Source of the DNA: Pedobacter psychroterrae
Lineage (GTDB): Bacteria > Bacteroidota > Bacteroidia > Sphingobacteriales > Sphingobacteriaceae
Assembly (NCBI RefSeq): GCF_004331695.1
Contig: NZ_SJSL01000008.1
Location: 105,553 to 169,552 of the forward strand
DNA: 64,000 bases
Direction of reading: 5' to 3'
Both the position numbers and the translations under genes were made by a program. Below are positions 44,360-54,713 of this stretch, piece after piece (position 1 is the first letter of the stretch; every line of letters starts with the position of its first letter). The notes beneath the pieces are model-generated. The model was not told the origin of the DNA, ran no database searches, and saw only the letters and a list, made by a program, of their open reading frames with translations.

Positions 44360-47300
44360 ATGCTGTACAGAAGATCAATTATTATCTTAATATGCTTTTT
44401 TCTGTCCATAACAGGATTCGCCCAGCAGCCACAGATCCAGTTTTCCGGTATCGATCTTTCAGATGGATTGTCGCATAACCAGGTAAATTCTATCTTCAAG
44501 GATGCTAAAGGTTTTATCTGGTTTGGTACCTTATCCGGTTTAAACCGGTTTGACGGCTATCAGTTTAAGGTTTTTAAGCATGATCCAAGAGATACCACTT
44601 CTATTAGTGATGACAATATCATCAATATCTTTGAACTCCCTGATCACAAACTCTATCTTCAAACACGGAGCGGGCCAAATGTTTACGATCCGGGGAAACA
44701 GATCTTTATCCGCGATGTTAAGGGTTATCTTAAAGGTATGGGGATTAGTGCCCTGATAATTACTGATATACTGAAGGACAGCGAGGGCAATTTCTGGTTT
44801 AATGCAGGAGCAGAAGGCATATTTAAATATGACGTCAGGAAATCTCTTACCACACACCTAAAGATTGGAGAAGGAAAAGGCGCCTCCTCTTTGGCGAATA
44901 CGGCAGTATCTGCACTTCAAAAAGATGATAAGGGCAATATGTGGGTAATTCACCAGGATAAAACCATTGAACTGCTCGATAAACGTACCGGTAAGGTAAA
45001 AAAACGAATCGTTTCCTTGCAGGTGAAAAAATCTTCTGAATTTCTGAATTTTAAGTTATTCGTTGACCGTGAAGGTGATTTCTGGATCTATACCCTCAAC
45101 AATCAGCAGGGTATAGATTACTACGCGCCAGCTTCAGGCGCCACACGCTTTATAGACAAGGGACCGGGAGCCCTCAACAATAATATTATCAACGGTGTTT
45201 TGCAGGATGCGAAAGGTCAGATCTGGATTGGTACAGATCATGGGGGTGTTAATTTGCTGAATAAGCAGGATTTTAGCATCCGGTACCTGACACATAAAGA
45301 AGATGACCTTAAAAGCCTAAGCCAGAACAGTATCCTGTGTCTGTATAAAGATCCTTCTGGAATCATTTGGGTGGGCACCTTTAAAAAGGGCATCAGTTTT
45401 TACCATGAAAAGATCTTGAAATTTCCCTTGTACCGTCACCAGGCAGCAAATCCTAATGGTTTAACTTACGATGATGTAAACAGGTTTGTAGAAGATGAAC
45501 TGGGTAATATATGGATAGGTACAAATGGCGGTGGACTCTTTTATTTCAACCGCAAAACGGGGCAGTTTAAAAGATATGTTCACCAGGCTGCCAATCCCAA
45601 TAGCCTGAGCAATGACATCATAGTGAGCCTGTATATAGACCGGGATAAAAAGCTTTGGGTTGGGACTTACTTAGGTGGGCTTAATTGTTTTGACGGGAAG
45701 AACTTTAAAGTCTATAAGCACAATAGCGCAGATCCTAAAAGTTTGAATGACGACAGTATATGGGACATTAAAGAAGATCGCAAAGGAAATATATGGATTG
45801 CTACGCTTGGCGGCGGACTGGATAAGTTCGACAGGAAGACAGGCGAATTCATCCATCACGTTGCCGGTGGGAATAACAGTGTCAGTTCAAATTTCATATC
45901 CTGTCTGCTGGAAGACAAGAGGGGAAACATCTGGGTCGGGACCTCCCAGGGAGTCGATAAGCTGGAGAAGAACGGAAAGTTTGTTCATTATAAAAATCAG
46001 GCGGGTAATTCCAATTCTTTGATTAATGATGTGGTGTATGATATTTTGCAGGACAGCTATGGCTTTATATGGGTAGCGACAAGGGATGGACTGAGCAGAC
46101 TGAATACCGGAACAAATACCTTTTTGAATTTCGACACTAAAAACGGCTTGTCGGAAAAGGCAACCTTAAAGCTGGTAGAGGATAACAACAGAAATCTATG
46201 GGTGAGTACTGCAAACGGGCTTTTTGAAATTCTTGTTAAGAAGAACAAGTCAGATTTTGCCTATTCTTTTAGAAAGTATGATGAGCATGATGGCTTGCAA
46301 GGCAATGCTTTTAATGCCAATGCAGGTTACAAGACCCGGTCGGGGGAATTAATTTTTGGAGGCGCAAATGGTTTTACTTTGTTTCAGCCGGACAATATCA
46401 GGAATGACAATAGCAGACCTGCCATTGTGCTCACTGACCTGCAGATCTCTAACAGGAGTGTGGGTATTGGAGAGCGGCTGAATGGGCGTGTGCTTTTAAA
46501 GAAGTCCGTTCTTTACACCGATTCACTTGAGTTGGGCTATGATCAGAACGGCTTTGCTATTGAATTTGCGGCGCTTAATTTTTTTAATCCGCAAAAGATC
46601 AAATACCGGTATAAACTGGAAGGGTTTGATCAGAACTGGCAGGAGCTTCAGGGAGATAACCGATTGGCAGCCTATACAAATATTGATCCTGGAAAGTACA
46701 CGTTTAAAGTGGTGTCAACAGATGCTTCAGGTAATTGGGTAGACAACGCATCTAGTCTAACCATTACCATTTATCCGCCATTCTGGCGAACTACCATTGC
46801 TTACATCTGTTATGCATTTTTGTTTTGTGGTACCTTGTTTTATATAAGAAACAGGGGAATCCGGCGGATCAGAAAGGAGTTTTTAGTAGAGCAGGAACGG
46901 CAGCAATCTAAAAGGATGCATGACCTGGATTTGCTAAAGATCAAATTCCTGACCAATGTGAGCCATGAATTCCGTACCCCACTGTCACTGATCATTACAC
47001 CCCTGGAGAAGCTTATAAAGCACTCCGGTGATGCAGAGAAGCCTCAGCTACAACTTATCCAGCGCAATGGCAGAAGGTTGCTGAACCTGGTAAACCAATT
47101 GCTTGATTTTAGGAGAATGGAAGTGCATGAGCTTAAACTGCATCCCAAAACCGGGGATATCATCCTGTTTATACAAGAGCTTTCCTTTTCTTTTAGTGAT
47201 GTGGCCGACCGGAAAAGCATTAGCCTTCATTTTCAAACGGACAGAAATAACCTCATCACATTGTTTGACCATGATAAAATAGAGCGGATATTGTTCAACT

Positions 47301-48499
47301 TATTGTCAAATGCTTTTAAATTCACTCCTCAGGGAGGAGAAGTAAAAGTAAGTCTCAAGGCAGGCTATGACCAGCGGCAGCAGGCAATGCTGACATTAAC
47401 AGTAGCCGATACAGGGATAGGTATTGCGGCAGAAAATCAGGAGCGCATCTTCGAACGGTTCTTTCAAAATGATGTGCCAGATTCTATCGTTAACCAAGGC
47501 AGTGGCATAGGTTTGTCCATTACCAAAGAGTTTGTCAAGCTCCATGGCGGCACTATTCAAGTAGCAAGTACGCTAAATATTGGCAGTGAATTTATAGTGA
47601 CCTTACCGCTTCGGCAGGTTGTTTTGGAGGAGCAGCAGGCACTTGCTGGACCGATAGATCAATTGATTACCGACGGAAGTGCCCTGACTTCAGCAGCAGA
47701 AGAGGTTAAATTTGTCTGGAAAAGTAAAAAGCCAGTCTTAATGCTGGTAGAAGACAATGAAGATTTTCGTTTTTACCTGAAGGACAATCTCCGAGAGCAT
47801 TACCAGATCGCTGAAGCAGCCAATGGAAAAGAGGGCTGGCAGAAGATACTTTCGGTACATCCCGACCTTGTGGTAAGTGATGTAACCATGCCCGAGATGA
47901 ATGGCATTGACCTGTGTAAAAAGATCAAGTCTGATAAGCGGACAGCACACCTCCCAGTGATATTGCTTACTGCATTAACGAGGGAAGAAGAGCAACTGAC
48001 GGGACTTGAAACAGGGGCAAGTGATTATGTGACTAAACCATTTAACTTTGAAATCCTGCTGTCCAAGATCAGGAACCTGCTACAACAGCAGGCACTTTCT
48101 AAAAAGACCTATCAAAAACAGGTAGATTTTAAACCATCAGACAGTGAAATAGAATCTGTAGACGATAAGTTTATGCGGCAGCTTTCCGTACATATTGAGC
48201 GGCATTTATCAGATCCTTCGTATACGGTAGACCAGTTAAGTATAGATATGAATATGAGTAGGGTGGGCCTTTATAAAAAGATCCTGCCCCTGACGGGTAA
48301 ATCGCCGGTTGAATACATCCGTTCTTACAGATTGCTTAAATCAAAACCATTGCTGCTCAAGTCTCAACTCACCATAGCTGAAGTGGCGTATGAAGTAGGG
48401 TTCAATAATCCCAAGCATTTCAGTAAATATTTTAAGCAGGAATTTAATATGCTTCCCTCGGCATATATTGCCACAAAACCAGACTCAGCGGCGGTATAG
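44360..48499 (+). CDS. Hybrid two-component system regulator (HTCS) of the PUL
   Basis: 1379 residues. A signal peptide (1-21) is followed by a two-domain beta-propeller sensor (about 30-690; repeated GFIWFGT, GNIWIGT and RKGNIWIA blades) and a Y_Y_Y domain (about 710-790, YRYKLEGFDQNWQEL). A membrane helix lies near 805-825. His869 is in NVSHEFRTPLSL, and a HATPase domain is present (VADTGIGIA, GSGIGLSIT). The receiver has Asp1174 in VVSDVTMPEMNG, and an AraC HTH ends the protein (about 1275-1375). The whole phosphorelay is in one chain, which senses periplasmic oligosaccharides. It sits directly ahead of the glycan genes it should activate. Confidence 0.95.
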   Translation: MLYRRSIIILICFFLSITGFAQQPQIQFSGIDLSDGLSHNQVNSIFKDAKGFIWFGTLSGLNRFDGYQFKVFKHDPRDTTSISDDNIINIFELPDHKLYLQTRSGPNVYDPGKQIFIRDVKGYLKGMGISALIITDILKDSEGNFWFNAGAEGIFKYDVRKSLTTHLKIGEGKGASSLANTAVSALQKDDKGNMWVIHQDKTIELLDKRTGKVKKRIVSLQVKKSSEFLNFKLFVDREGDFWIYTLNNQQGIDYYAPASGATRFIDKGPGALNNNIINGVLQDAKGQIWIGTDHGGVNLLNKQDFSIRYLTHKEDDLKSLSQNSILCLYKDPSGIIWVGTFKKGISFYHEKILKFPLYRHQAANPNGLTYDDVNRFVEDELGNIWIGTNGGGLFYFNRKTGQFKRYVHQAANPNSLSNDIIVSLYIDRDKKLWVGTYLGGLNCFDGKNFKVYKHNSADPKSLNDDSIWDIKEDRKGNIWIATLGGGLDKFDRKTGEFIHHVAGGNNSVSSNFISCLLEDKRGNIWVGTSQGVDKLEKNGKFVHYKNQAGNSNSLINDVVYDILQDSYGFIWVATRDGLSRLNTGTNTFLNFDTKNGLSEKATLKLVEDNNRNLWVSTANGLFEILVKKNKSDFAYSFRKYDEHDGLQGNAFNANAGYKTRSGELIFGGANGFTLFQPDNIRNDNSRPAIVLTDLQISNRSVGIGERLNGRVLLKKSVLYTDSLELGYDQNGFAIEFAALNFFNPQKIKYRYKLEGFDQNWQELQGDNRLAAYTNIDPGKYTFKVVSTDASGNWVDNASSLTITIYPPFWRTTIAYICYAFLFCGTLFYIRNRGIRRIRKEFLVEQERQQSKRMHDLDLLKIKFLTNVSHEFRTPLSLIITPLEKLIKHSGDAEKPQLQLIQRNGRRLLNLVNQLLDFRRMEVHELKLHPKTGDIILFIQELSFSFSDVADRKSISLHFQTDRNNLITLFDHDKIERILFNLLSNAFKFTPQGGEVKVSLKAGYDQRQQAMLTLTVADTGIGIAAENQERIFERFFQNDVPDSIVNQGSGIGLSITKEFVKLHGGTIQVASTLNIGSEFIVTLPLRQVVLEEQQALAGPIDQLITDGSALTSAAEEVKFVWKSKKPVLMLVEDNEDFRFYLKDNLREHYQIAEAANGKEGWQKILSVHPDLVVSDVTMPEMNGIDLCKKIKSDKRTAHLPVILLTALTREEEQLTGLETGASDYVTKPFNFEILLSKIRNLLQQQALSKKTYQKQVDFKPSDSEIESVDDKFMRQLSVHIERHLSDPSYTVDQLSIDMNMSRVGLYKKILPLTGKSPVEYIRSYRLLKSKPLLLKSQLTIAEVAYEVGFNNPKHFSKYFKQEFNMLPSAYIATKPDSAAV

Positions 48500-48603
48500 T
48501 ATTAAATAACCAGGTTTTGTTAACATATGGATACCCAATTGTTATCATACCTATGCCCTCCTGTGTTTCTCCTGCTAATACCTTAGTACCCTATCAACCG
48601 AAT

Positions 48604-51480
48604 ATGAACTGTATTTATTCTATGCGTAAAATTAGGGTTAGCTCCATAATATTTATTGGCAGTATTTTACTGTTCCTGAATGCAAATGGACAGACATCAA
48701 AAGATTATAAATCAATTGCTACGGGAATTGAAATACCGATTGCCCATTCACTAACCGGGATCAAGTCGATCCGTCTTCAGCCAGTAACAGATCAGGTAAT
48801 ACATATTGAAGCTGTAAATGAAGGTGCTTTTCCTGAAGCGCACAGTTTGATGTCGGTAAAGCCTTTCAATGCAGCAATCAAGTTTTCAGTTAAAGCAGAA
48901 GCGGGACTGGTAGTCTTGTCCACCAATGCCCTTAAAGTAGAAGTATCTATAGCAACCGGGCTGATGACTTATAAAGATACTAACGGGAAAATACTGTTGT
49001 CTCAATCCAGTATTCAACAACCCGCACTGGTTCCGGCGGTTTACAATGGTGAGCCTTCTTATCAGGTTTCACAAGTATTTAATGCACAGGAAAACGAGGC
49101 TTATTATGGATTGGGCCAGCATCAGCAGGGCATTGTCAATTACAGGGGACGCAGGGTAGACCTGGTTCAGTACAATACGGAAATTGCCGTGCCTTTTGTG
49201 ATCTCCAGTGGAGGATATGGGTTGTTATGGGATAATTATTCCATTACCCGTGCGGGCGATATAAGAGACTATCAACCACTGAGTGCACTGAGGTTGTTTT
49301 CTAAAGACGGAGTGGAAGGGTGGCTGAGTGCTGATTATGCATTAAAAGCTTCCCCTAAGGATATACTGCTGACCAGACCGGTTTCAGAAATCTCCTTAAA
49401 CTGGCTGACTGACCAGCATAAATTCCCGGACAGCATAAATATGTCTGATGCCATTGTAAAATATGAGGGCGCTATGGAAAGTAGCCTGGAAGGATTGTAC
49501 CAGTTGCAATTAAAATATGCTGGTTATATCAAAGTATGGTTTGATGGTAAGCTGGTAGCAGACTATTGGCGTCAGGCCTGGAATCCCGGATCAGCTACGC
49601 TGGACCTGGTACTGGAAAAGGATAAAAAAGTGAAGGTAAAGATCGAATGGCTGCCAGACGGCAAGGAGTCTTATCTGGGGCTTACCTGTTTGCCCCCGGC
49701 ACCTGAAAACTTAAAAAACACCTTTGCACTGAGCTCTGAATCAGGCACAGCTGTAAACTATTATTTCATAGCAGGAGAGCATGCCGATGAGGTCATCAGT
49801 GGGTACCGAACTGTAACAGGAAAGGCAGTCATGATGCCAAAATGGGCTATGGGCTTCTGGCAGAGCCGGGAGCGCTACAAAACCCAGGATGAAATCCTAA
49901 ACACCGTAACAGAATTTCGCAAACGAAAAATCCCTTTGGATAACATTGTGCTCGACTGGTCGTACTGGAAAGAACCAGAATGGGGGAGTCAGCAGTTCGA
50001 CCCCGCCCGCTTCGCCAGTCCGGATGTGATGATCAAAAAGCTGCATGACCAGCATGTAAACTTGATGATCTCCGTATGGCCGAAATTCAATAAGGGATTT
50101 GACATCTATGAGGAATTCAATAAAGAAAATTTCCTTTATAAACGAAACATAGCCGAAGGTCGCCGCGACTGGATCGGCAAGGGCTATTCCAATACATTTT
50201 ATGATGCATTCAATCCTAAGGCGAGAACTGCAATGTGGGATTTGATGAACAAGCGTTTGTACAGTAAAGGAATCGATGCCTGGTGGATGGATGCTACAGA
50301 GCCTGACATGCACTCTAATCTTTCCGTAGAGAACAGAAAAGAACTGATGAACCCAACTTTTGAAGGATCGGCTACCACCTATTTCAATGCCTTTCCATTG
50401 GTAAATGCAAAAGGGATTTATGAAGGACAGCGTAAGGCCAATCCATCAGACCGGGTATTTATACTGACCAGGTCTGCTTATTCGGGACTGCAGCGCTATG
50501 CTGCGGCAGCCTGGAGCGGTGACATCGCCTCAAGGTGGGAAGATATGAAAAGCCAGATAGGTGCCGGTGTCAATTTCTCTTTGTCGGGCATGCCCTACTG
50601 GACGATGGATATAGGCGGTTTTTCTGTAGAGCGGCGTTATGAAGATGCAAAAGGAGCAGACCTGGAAGAGTGGCGTGAGCTCAATACCCGCTGGTATCAG
50701 TTTGGGGCATTTGTACCATTGTTCCGGTCTCACGGTCAGTTTCCTTATAGAGAGATCTATAACATTGCCCCTGAAAGCCACCCGGCCTACAAAAGCATGC
50801 TTTATTACAGCCAGTTGCGCTATCGGCTGATGCCCTATATCTATACCCTGTCAGGCCAGTCCTACCACCAGGACTATACCATGATGCGGGGTATGATGAT
50901 GGACTTTGCTAAGGATGACAAAGTGCTTGACATCGATGATGCCTTTATGTTTGGTCCATCGCTGCTGATCAATCCGGTATATAAATATAAAGAACGCAGC
51001 AGAATGGTTTATTTGCCTGGGGGACAAGGATGGTATGACTTGTATAGCGGAAAGTATTATAAAGGCGGACAAGAAATCAACGCAGGAGCAACGTATGAAA
51101 GAATGCCTGTCTTTGTAAAGGAAGGATCTATTATCCCGATGGGCCCTGCGTTGCAATACACGTCTGAAAAGGTAGCTGATCCTGTTACGCTGTACATCTA
51201 TACAGGAAAGGATGCGAAGTTTAGCCTGTACGAAGACGAGGGGATCAACTACAATTATGAAAAAGGAGCATTCTCTACGATCGATTTGAGCTATAGCGAA
51301 AGCGGCAAGACACTGACGATCGGAGCAATAAAGGGCAGTTTTAAAGATATGCTACAAAAACGCAGCTTCCGGATCGTCTGGATTGATGCTAAAAAGCCGG
51401 TAGAACTTTCCTTTGACAAGGAAAAAGCGGTCATGATTAAATATGAAGGTAAAGCGCTTAGCATAAAATCAACCAAATAG
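48604..51480 (+). CDS. GH31 alpha-glycosidase, probable alpha-xylosidase with PA14 insert
   Basis: About 958 residues. An N-terminal signal (RVSSIIFIGSILLFLNANGQ) is best served by ATG 48604 or 48622; the upstream TTG at 48517 gives no signal peptide. A beta-sandwich (about 30-300) contains a PA14-like insert (EGLYQLQLKYAGYIKVWFDG). The (beta/alpha)8 barrel (about 390-740) has nucleophile Asp563 in WWMDATEPD and acid/base Asp640 in WSGDIASRW. Distal beta domains follow. This layout matches BoGH31A and CjXyl31A, which remove alpha-xylose from xyloglucan oligosaccharides. Alpha-glucosidase remains possible. Confidence 0.9.
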   Translation: MNCIYSMRKIRVSSIIFIGSILLFLNANGQTSKDYKSIATGIEIPIAHSLTGIKSIRLQPVTDQVIHIEAVNEGAFPEAHSLMSVKPFNAAIKFSVKAEAGLVVLSTNALKVEVSIATGLMTYKDTNGKILLSQSSIQQPALVPAVYNGEPSYQVSQVFNAQENEAYYGLGQHQQGIVNYRGRRVDLVQYNTEIAVPFVISSGGYGLLWDNYSITRAGDIRDYQPLSALRLFSKDGVEGWLSADYALKASPKDILLTRPVSEISLNWLTDQHKFPDSINMSDAIVKYEGAMESSLEGLYQLQLKYAGYIKVWFDGKLVADYWRQAWNPGSATLDLVLEKDKKVKVKIEWLPDGKESYLGLTCLPPAPENLKNTFALSSESGTAVNYYFIAGEHADEVISGYRTVTGKAVMMPKWAMGFWQSRERYKTQDEILNTVTEFRKRKIPLDNIVLDWSYWKEPEWGSQQFDPARFASPDVMIKKLHDQHVNLMISVWPKFNKGFDIYEEFNKENFLYKRNIAEGRRDWIGKGYSNTFYDAFNPKARTAMWDLMNKRLYSKGIDAWWMDATEPDMHSNLSVENRKELMNPTFEGSATTYFNAFPLVNAKGIYEGQRKANPSDRVFILTRSAYSGLQRYAAAAWSGDIASRWEDMKSQIGAGVNFSLSGMPYWTMDIGGFSVERRYEDAKGADLEEWRELNTRWYQFGAFVPLFRSHGQFPYREIYNIAPESHPAYKSMLYYSQLRYRLMPYIYTLSGQSYHQDYTMMRGMMMDFAKDDKVLDIDDAFMFGPSLLINPVYKYKERSRMVYLPGGQGWYDLYSGKYYKGGQEINAGATYERMPVFVKEGSIIPMGPALQYTSEKVADPVTLYIYTGKDAKFSLYEDEGINYNYEKGAFSTIDLSYSESGKTLTIGAIKGSFKDMLQKRSFRIVWIDAKKPVELSFDKEKAVMIKYEGKALSIKSTK

Positions 51481-51519
51481 AAAACAATCAATAATAATTA
51501 ACCAAATAATAATAAATGT

Positions 51520-54500
51520 ATGAATAGAACAAATACGAAAAAAGCATTGCATTCCTTATGCTTTACCCTGTTTCTGGCGTGCTTTTTTATGGTCAGTTCC
51601 TATGCGCAGACAAGCCGCATTACCGGAGTGATCAGAAGTACCGAGGGCGAGACCTTGCCAGGTGTAAACATAAAGGTAAAAGGAAGCAATAACGGCACCA
51701 TAACTGATGGCTCAGGGAGCTTCAGTATAGATGCAAAAGCAGGAGATGTACTTAGCCTGAGCTATATTGGCTTCCTGACCAAAGAGGTTACGGTAGGTCA
51801 GTCGGCCAACCTGGGTAATATCCAGTTGGCCACAGACAATGTAACCCTGCAGGAAGTGGCAGTAGTATCCATAGGATATGGAACGACCACCAAGAAAGAC
51901 CTGACAGGTGCAGTATCTTCAGTAAGAGCCGCAGATATTAAGCAAGGCTCATTGGCTACCTTTGACCAGGCTTTGCAAGGCAGGGCCGCCGGAGTAGTGG
52001 TAAATACCAATTCCGGTCAGCCGGGAGGAGGTGTATCGATCCAGATCAGAGGCGTTGCCACATTGGGTGGTGCAGAACCGCTGTATGTGGTTGACGGCAT
52101 ATTTTATGGCGGCGACGACAATGGCCGGATTTACACAGGTGGTACTCCGGTAACCAATCCGCTTGCATCCCTAAATCCCTCAGACATAGAATCTGTAGAC
52201 ATCTTAAAAGATGCATCTGCTACTGCTATTTACGGTTCACGCGGAAGTAATGGAGTAGTAATTGTGACCACCAAGAGAGGTGCCGCAGGTGCGCCGAAGC
52301 TAAATTTTGATGCCTCCTATGGCGTTCAGCAGCTGCCTTATTACATGCCGGTGATGAACCTGCAGGAATTTGCCGTATTCAGAAATGAACGGGTAAGAAT
52401 GATTGGCGGTACCTATACACCAGAGTTTGCTGATCCATCTATACTTGGTGAAGGAACGAACTGGCAGAAGGAGATCTTTAACGATGCGCCTGTCCAGAAC
52501 TATAACTTAAACCTTAGCGGAGGCGACGACCGTAATAAATACCTGATCAGTGCGGGTTATTTCGATCAGGACGGTATCGCTACCAATTCTAATTTTAAGC
52601 GTTACAGCAGCCGTATCAATTTTGACAATAAGACCCTTAGCTGGCTCAAACTTGGAACCAGCGTTTCGATGTCGCGGGTTACGGAGAACATCAATAACCA
52701 GAGCGGCAACCTGATCAGCTTCGCCATTCGTCAGTCGCCGGATATTGCCGCAAGGAATGGCGACGGTACCTATGGAGGTCCTTATGATGCCAACTTCCCT
52801 TTGTCAGGCGGAAACCCGCTTGCTATCGCAGAGATCTCGCTGAACCAGCGTAAGCGTAATGAGTTTTATGGTAATTTTTATTCAGACATTCTGTTTTCCA
52901 AAGACCTTACCTTAAGAAGTGAGGTAAATGGAAACTTCAACAGTGGCAATATCTATACATTTACCCCAACCTATAAGTTTGGCGTGGTAGAAAATCTGGT
53001 AAGTTCCGCTACCAGGGGCAATACCAATGGCACCGGACTGACCTATAGGAATTACCTTTCTTATGTGCATACTTTTGCCCAAAAACTGGACGTAAATGCT
53101 ACGGCCGGACATGAGGCTACCTCTTCTGTATACGAATATGTCAATGCGGGGGCATCCAATTTGTTGACCAACAACATCTCTGAATTAAACCAGGGGGATG
53201 CGACCAAAGCTACTTCAAGCAGCGGGAAAGGTCATTACGCCATAGAATCCTATTTCGCCAGGTTCAACCTTACCTTCGACAACAAATATTTGCTAACTGC
53301 TACTGTAAGAAATGACGGTTCTTCCAATTTCGCACAGGACAAAAGGTGGAACTTCAACTCTGCCTTTGGCTTTGCCTGGAGGGTATCTGAAGAATCTTTC
53401 ATGAAGGAAAGTAATGTAAACCTAAAGTTGCGCCTGGGATATGGAACACTGAATAATCAGAACATCACTTCTTATGCATACGGATCTAAGTTGAGCACCG
53501 TGCAGACAGGAAACTTCGGTACTACCGTTTTGATTTCCAATCTGGCCAATCCTGACCTGACCTGGGAGAAAACACAGACCTCCAACATCGGGATAGACCT
53601 GGGCTTGTTCAAAGACAGGATCAGGCTTACAGCAGATGCCTATCTAAAGAAAACAGAAGGGCTCCTGCAAACTTTGCCACTGGCATTGTACTCAGGAACC
53701 AGTGTGGGTTATGCTACCGGCGCATTGGGTGCGCCTGCCTATAACCTGGGTGCTATAGACAATAAAGGATTTGAATTTACCCTCAATACCGAAAATATTA
53801 AATCCAAAGATTTCAACTGGAATACTACGCTGACCCTGTCAAGGAACAAAAACAAAGTGACAGGCCTGGTAACCAATAATACCATCATACCTACTTATAT
53901 CGGGACTACCATTGTAGCGCAAACCTCTGTAGGCAATTCCATTGCAGAATTTTATGGCTATGAAATGGACGGAATCTATAAAGATGCCGCTGATCTGCAA
54001 AACAGTGCCCGTCCAGCTGGTTCAAACGGTGAGATCCTGCCCGTCAACCCGGAAAATGTCTGGATTGGCGATGTCAAGTTCAAAGACCGCGACGGAAATG
54101 GCATCATTGATGAAAAGGACCGTACCTATTTGGGTTCCCCGATGCCTAAATTCCAGTTCGGGATCAACAATGCATTCCGCTACAAAGCCTTTGAACTGAC
54201 TTTGTTCTTTAACGGAAACTATGGCAATAAGATCTTCAACAACCTGAAACGGGAGAATGAAGATCCGGGCAGCAATTTCGGAATGCTCAAATCCGTAGCT
54301 GATTTTGCAAGGATCGGGTTGCTTGATCCTGCAGGTTCGGCCACAGACGTCAACAATGTTTACCTGATCAACGAAGGAACTACCGTACCCCGGGTCACCA
54401 ATGCCAATGTAAACAACAATGGCAGGCCATCTACCAGGTTCATTGAAGATGGTTCATATCTTCGGTTGAAATCGGCCGTGCTGGGTTACAACCTTCCATG

Positions 54501-54696
54501 GAACCTTATTCAGAAAGCCAAAATGAGTTACCTGAAGGTGTTTACCAATGTGCAGAATGTATTTACCATCACCAACTATACCGGCTATGATCCTGAAGTA
54601 GGGTCAGCTGCGCAGAGTGCATTGTCGGCAGGTATAGATTACGGTCGCTACCCTTCGTCCAGGACATTCACTTTAGGGCTATCAGCAGGGTTTTAA
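51520..54696 (+). CDS. susC: SusC-family TonB-dependent outer membrane transporter
   Basis: 1058 residues. The signal peptide ends near 30 (MVSSYAQTS). A carboxypeptidase-regulatory-like domain (about 32-115: GVIRSTEGETLPGVNIKVKG) follows. The plug domain (about 120-250) includes KKDLTGAVSSV, then GVVVNTNSGQPGG, VQIRG-type SIQIRGVATLGGAEPLYVVD, and DILKDASATAIYGSRGSNGV. A 22-strand barrel runs to the C-terminal aromatic residue (LGLSAGF). It imports the oligosaccharide with the SusD partner encoded 17 bp downstream. It is the first gene of a tight four-gene unit. Confidence 0.96.
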   Translation: MNRTNTKKALHSLCFTLFLACFFMVSSYAQTSRITGVIRSTEGETLPGVNIKVKGSNNGTITDGSGSFSIDAKAGDVLSLSYIGFLTKEVTVGQSANLGNIQLATDNVTLQEVAVVSIGYGTTTKKDLTGAVSSVRAADIKQGSLATFDQALQGRAAGVVVNTNSGQPGGGVSIQIRGVATLGGAEPLYVVDGIFYGGDDNGRIYTGGTPVTNPLASLNPSDIESVDILKDASATAIYGSRGSNGVVIVTTKRGAAGAPKLNFDASYGVQQLPYYMPVMNLQEFAVFRNERVRMIGGTYTPEFADPSILGEGTNWQKEIFNDAPVQNYNLNLSGGDDRNKYLISAGYFDQDGIATNSNFKRYSSRINFDNKTLSWLKLGTSVSMSRVTENINNQSGNLISFAIRQSPDIAARNGDGTYGGPYDANFPLSGGNPLAIAEISLNQRKRNEFYGNFYSDILFSKDLTLRSEVNGNFNSGNIYTFTPTYKFGVVENLVSSATRGNTNGTGLTYRNYLSYVHTFAQKLDVNATAGHEATSSVYEYVNAGASNLLTNNISELNQGDATKATSSSGKGHYAIESYFARFNLTFDNKYLLTATVRNDGSSNFAQDKRWNFNSAFGFAWRVSEESFMKESNVNLKLRLGYGTLNNQNITSYAYGSKLSTVQTGNFGTTVLISNLANPDLTWEKTQTSNIGIDLGLFKDRIRLTADAYLKKTEGLLQTLPLALYSGTSVGYATGALGAPAYNLGAIDNKGFEFTLNTENIKSKDFNWNTTLTLSRNKNKVTGLVTNNTIIPTYIGTTIVAQTSVGNSIAEFYGYEMDGIYKDAADLQNSARPAGSNGEILPVNPENVWIGDVKFKDRDGNGIIDEKDRTYLGSPMPKFQFGINNAFRYKAFELTLFFNGNYGNKIFNNLKRENEDPGSNFGMLKSVADFARIGLLDPAGSATDVNNVYLINEGTTVPRVTNANVNNNGRPSTRFIEDGSYLRLKSAVLGYNLPWNLIQKAKMSYLKVFTNVQNVFTITNYTGYDPEVGSAAQSALSAGIDYGRYPSSRTFTLGLSAGF

Positions 54697-54713
54697 CAAT
54701 TAATATCAGAAAC

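Noticed and set aside
44360..46300. Repeated GxIWxGT segments as a tandem DNA repeat
   Set aside because: These are protein-level beta-propeller blades of the HTCS sensor, with diverged DNA.
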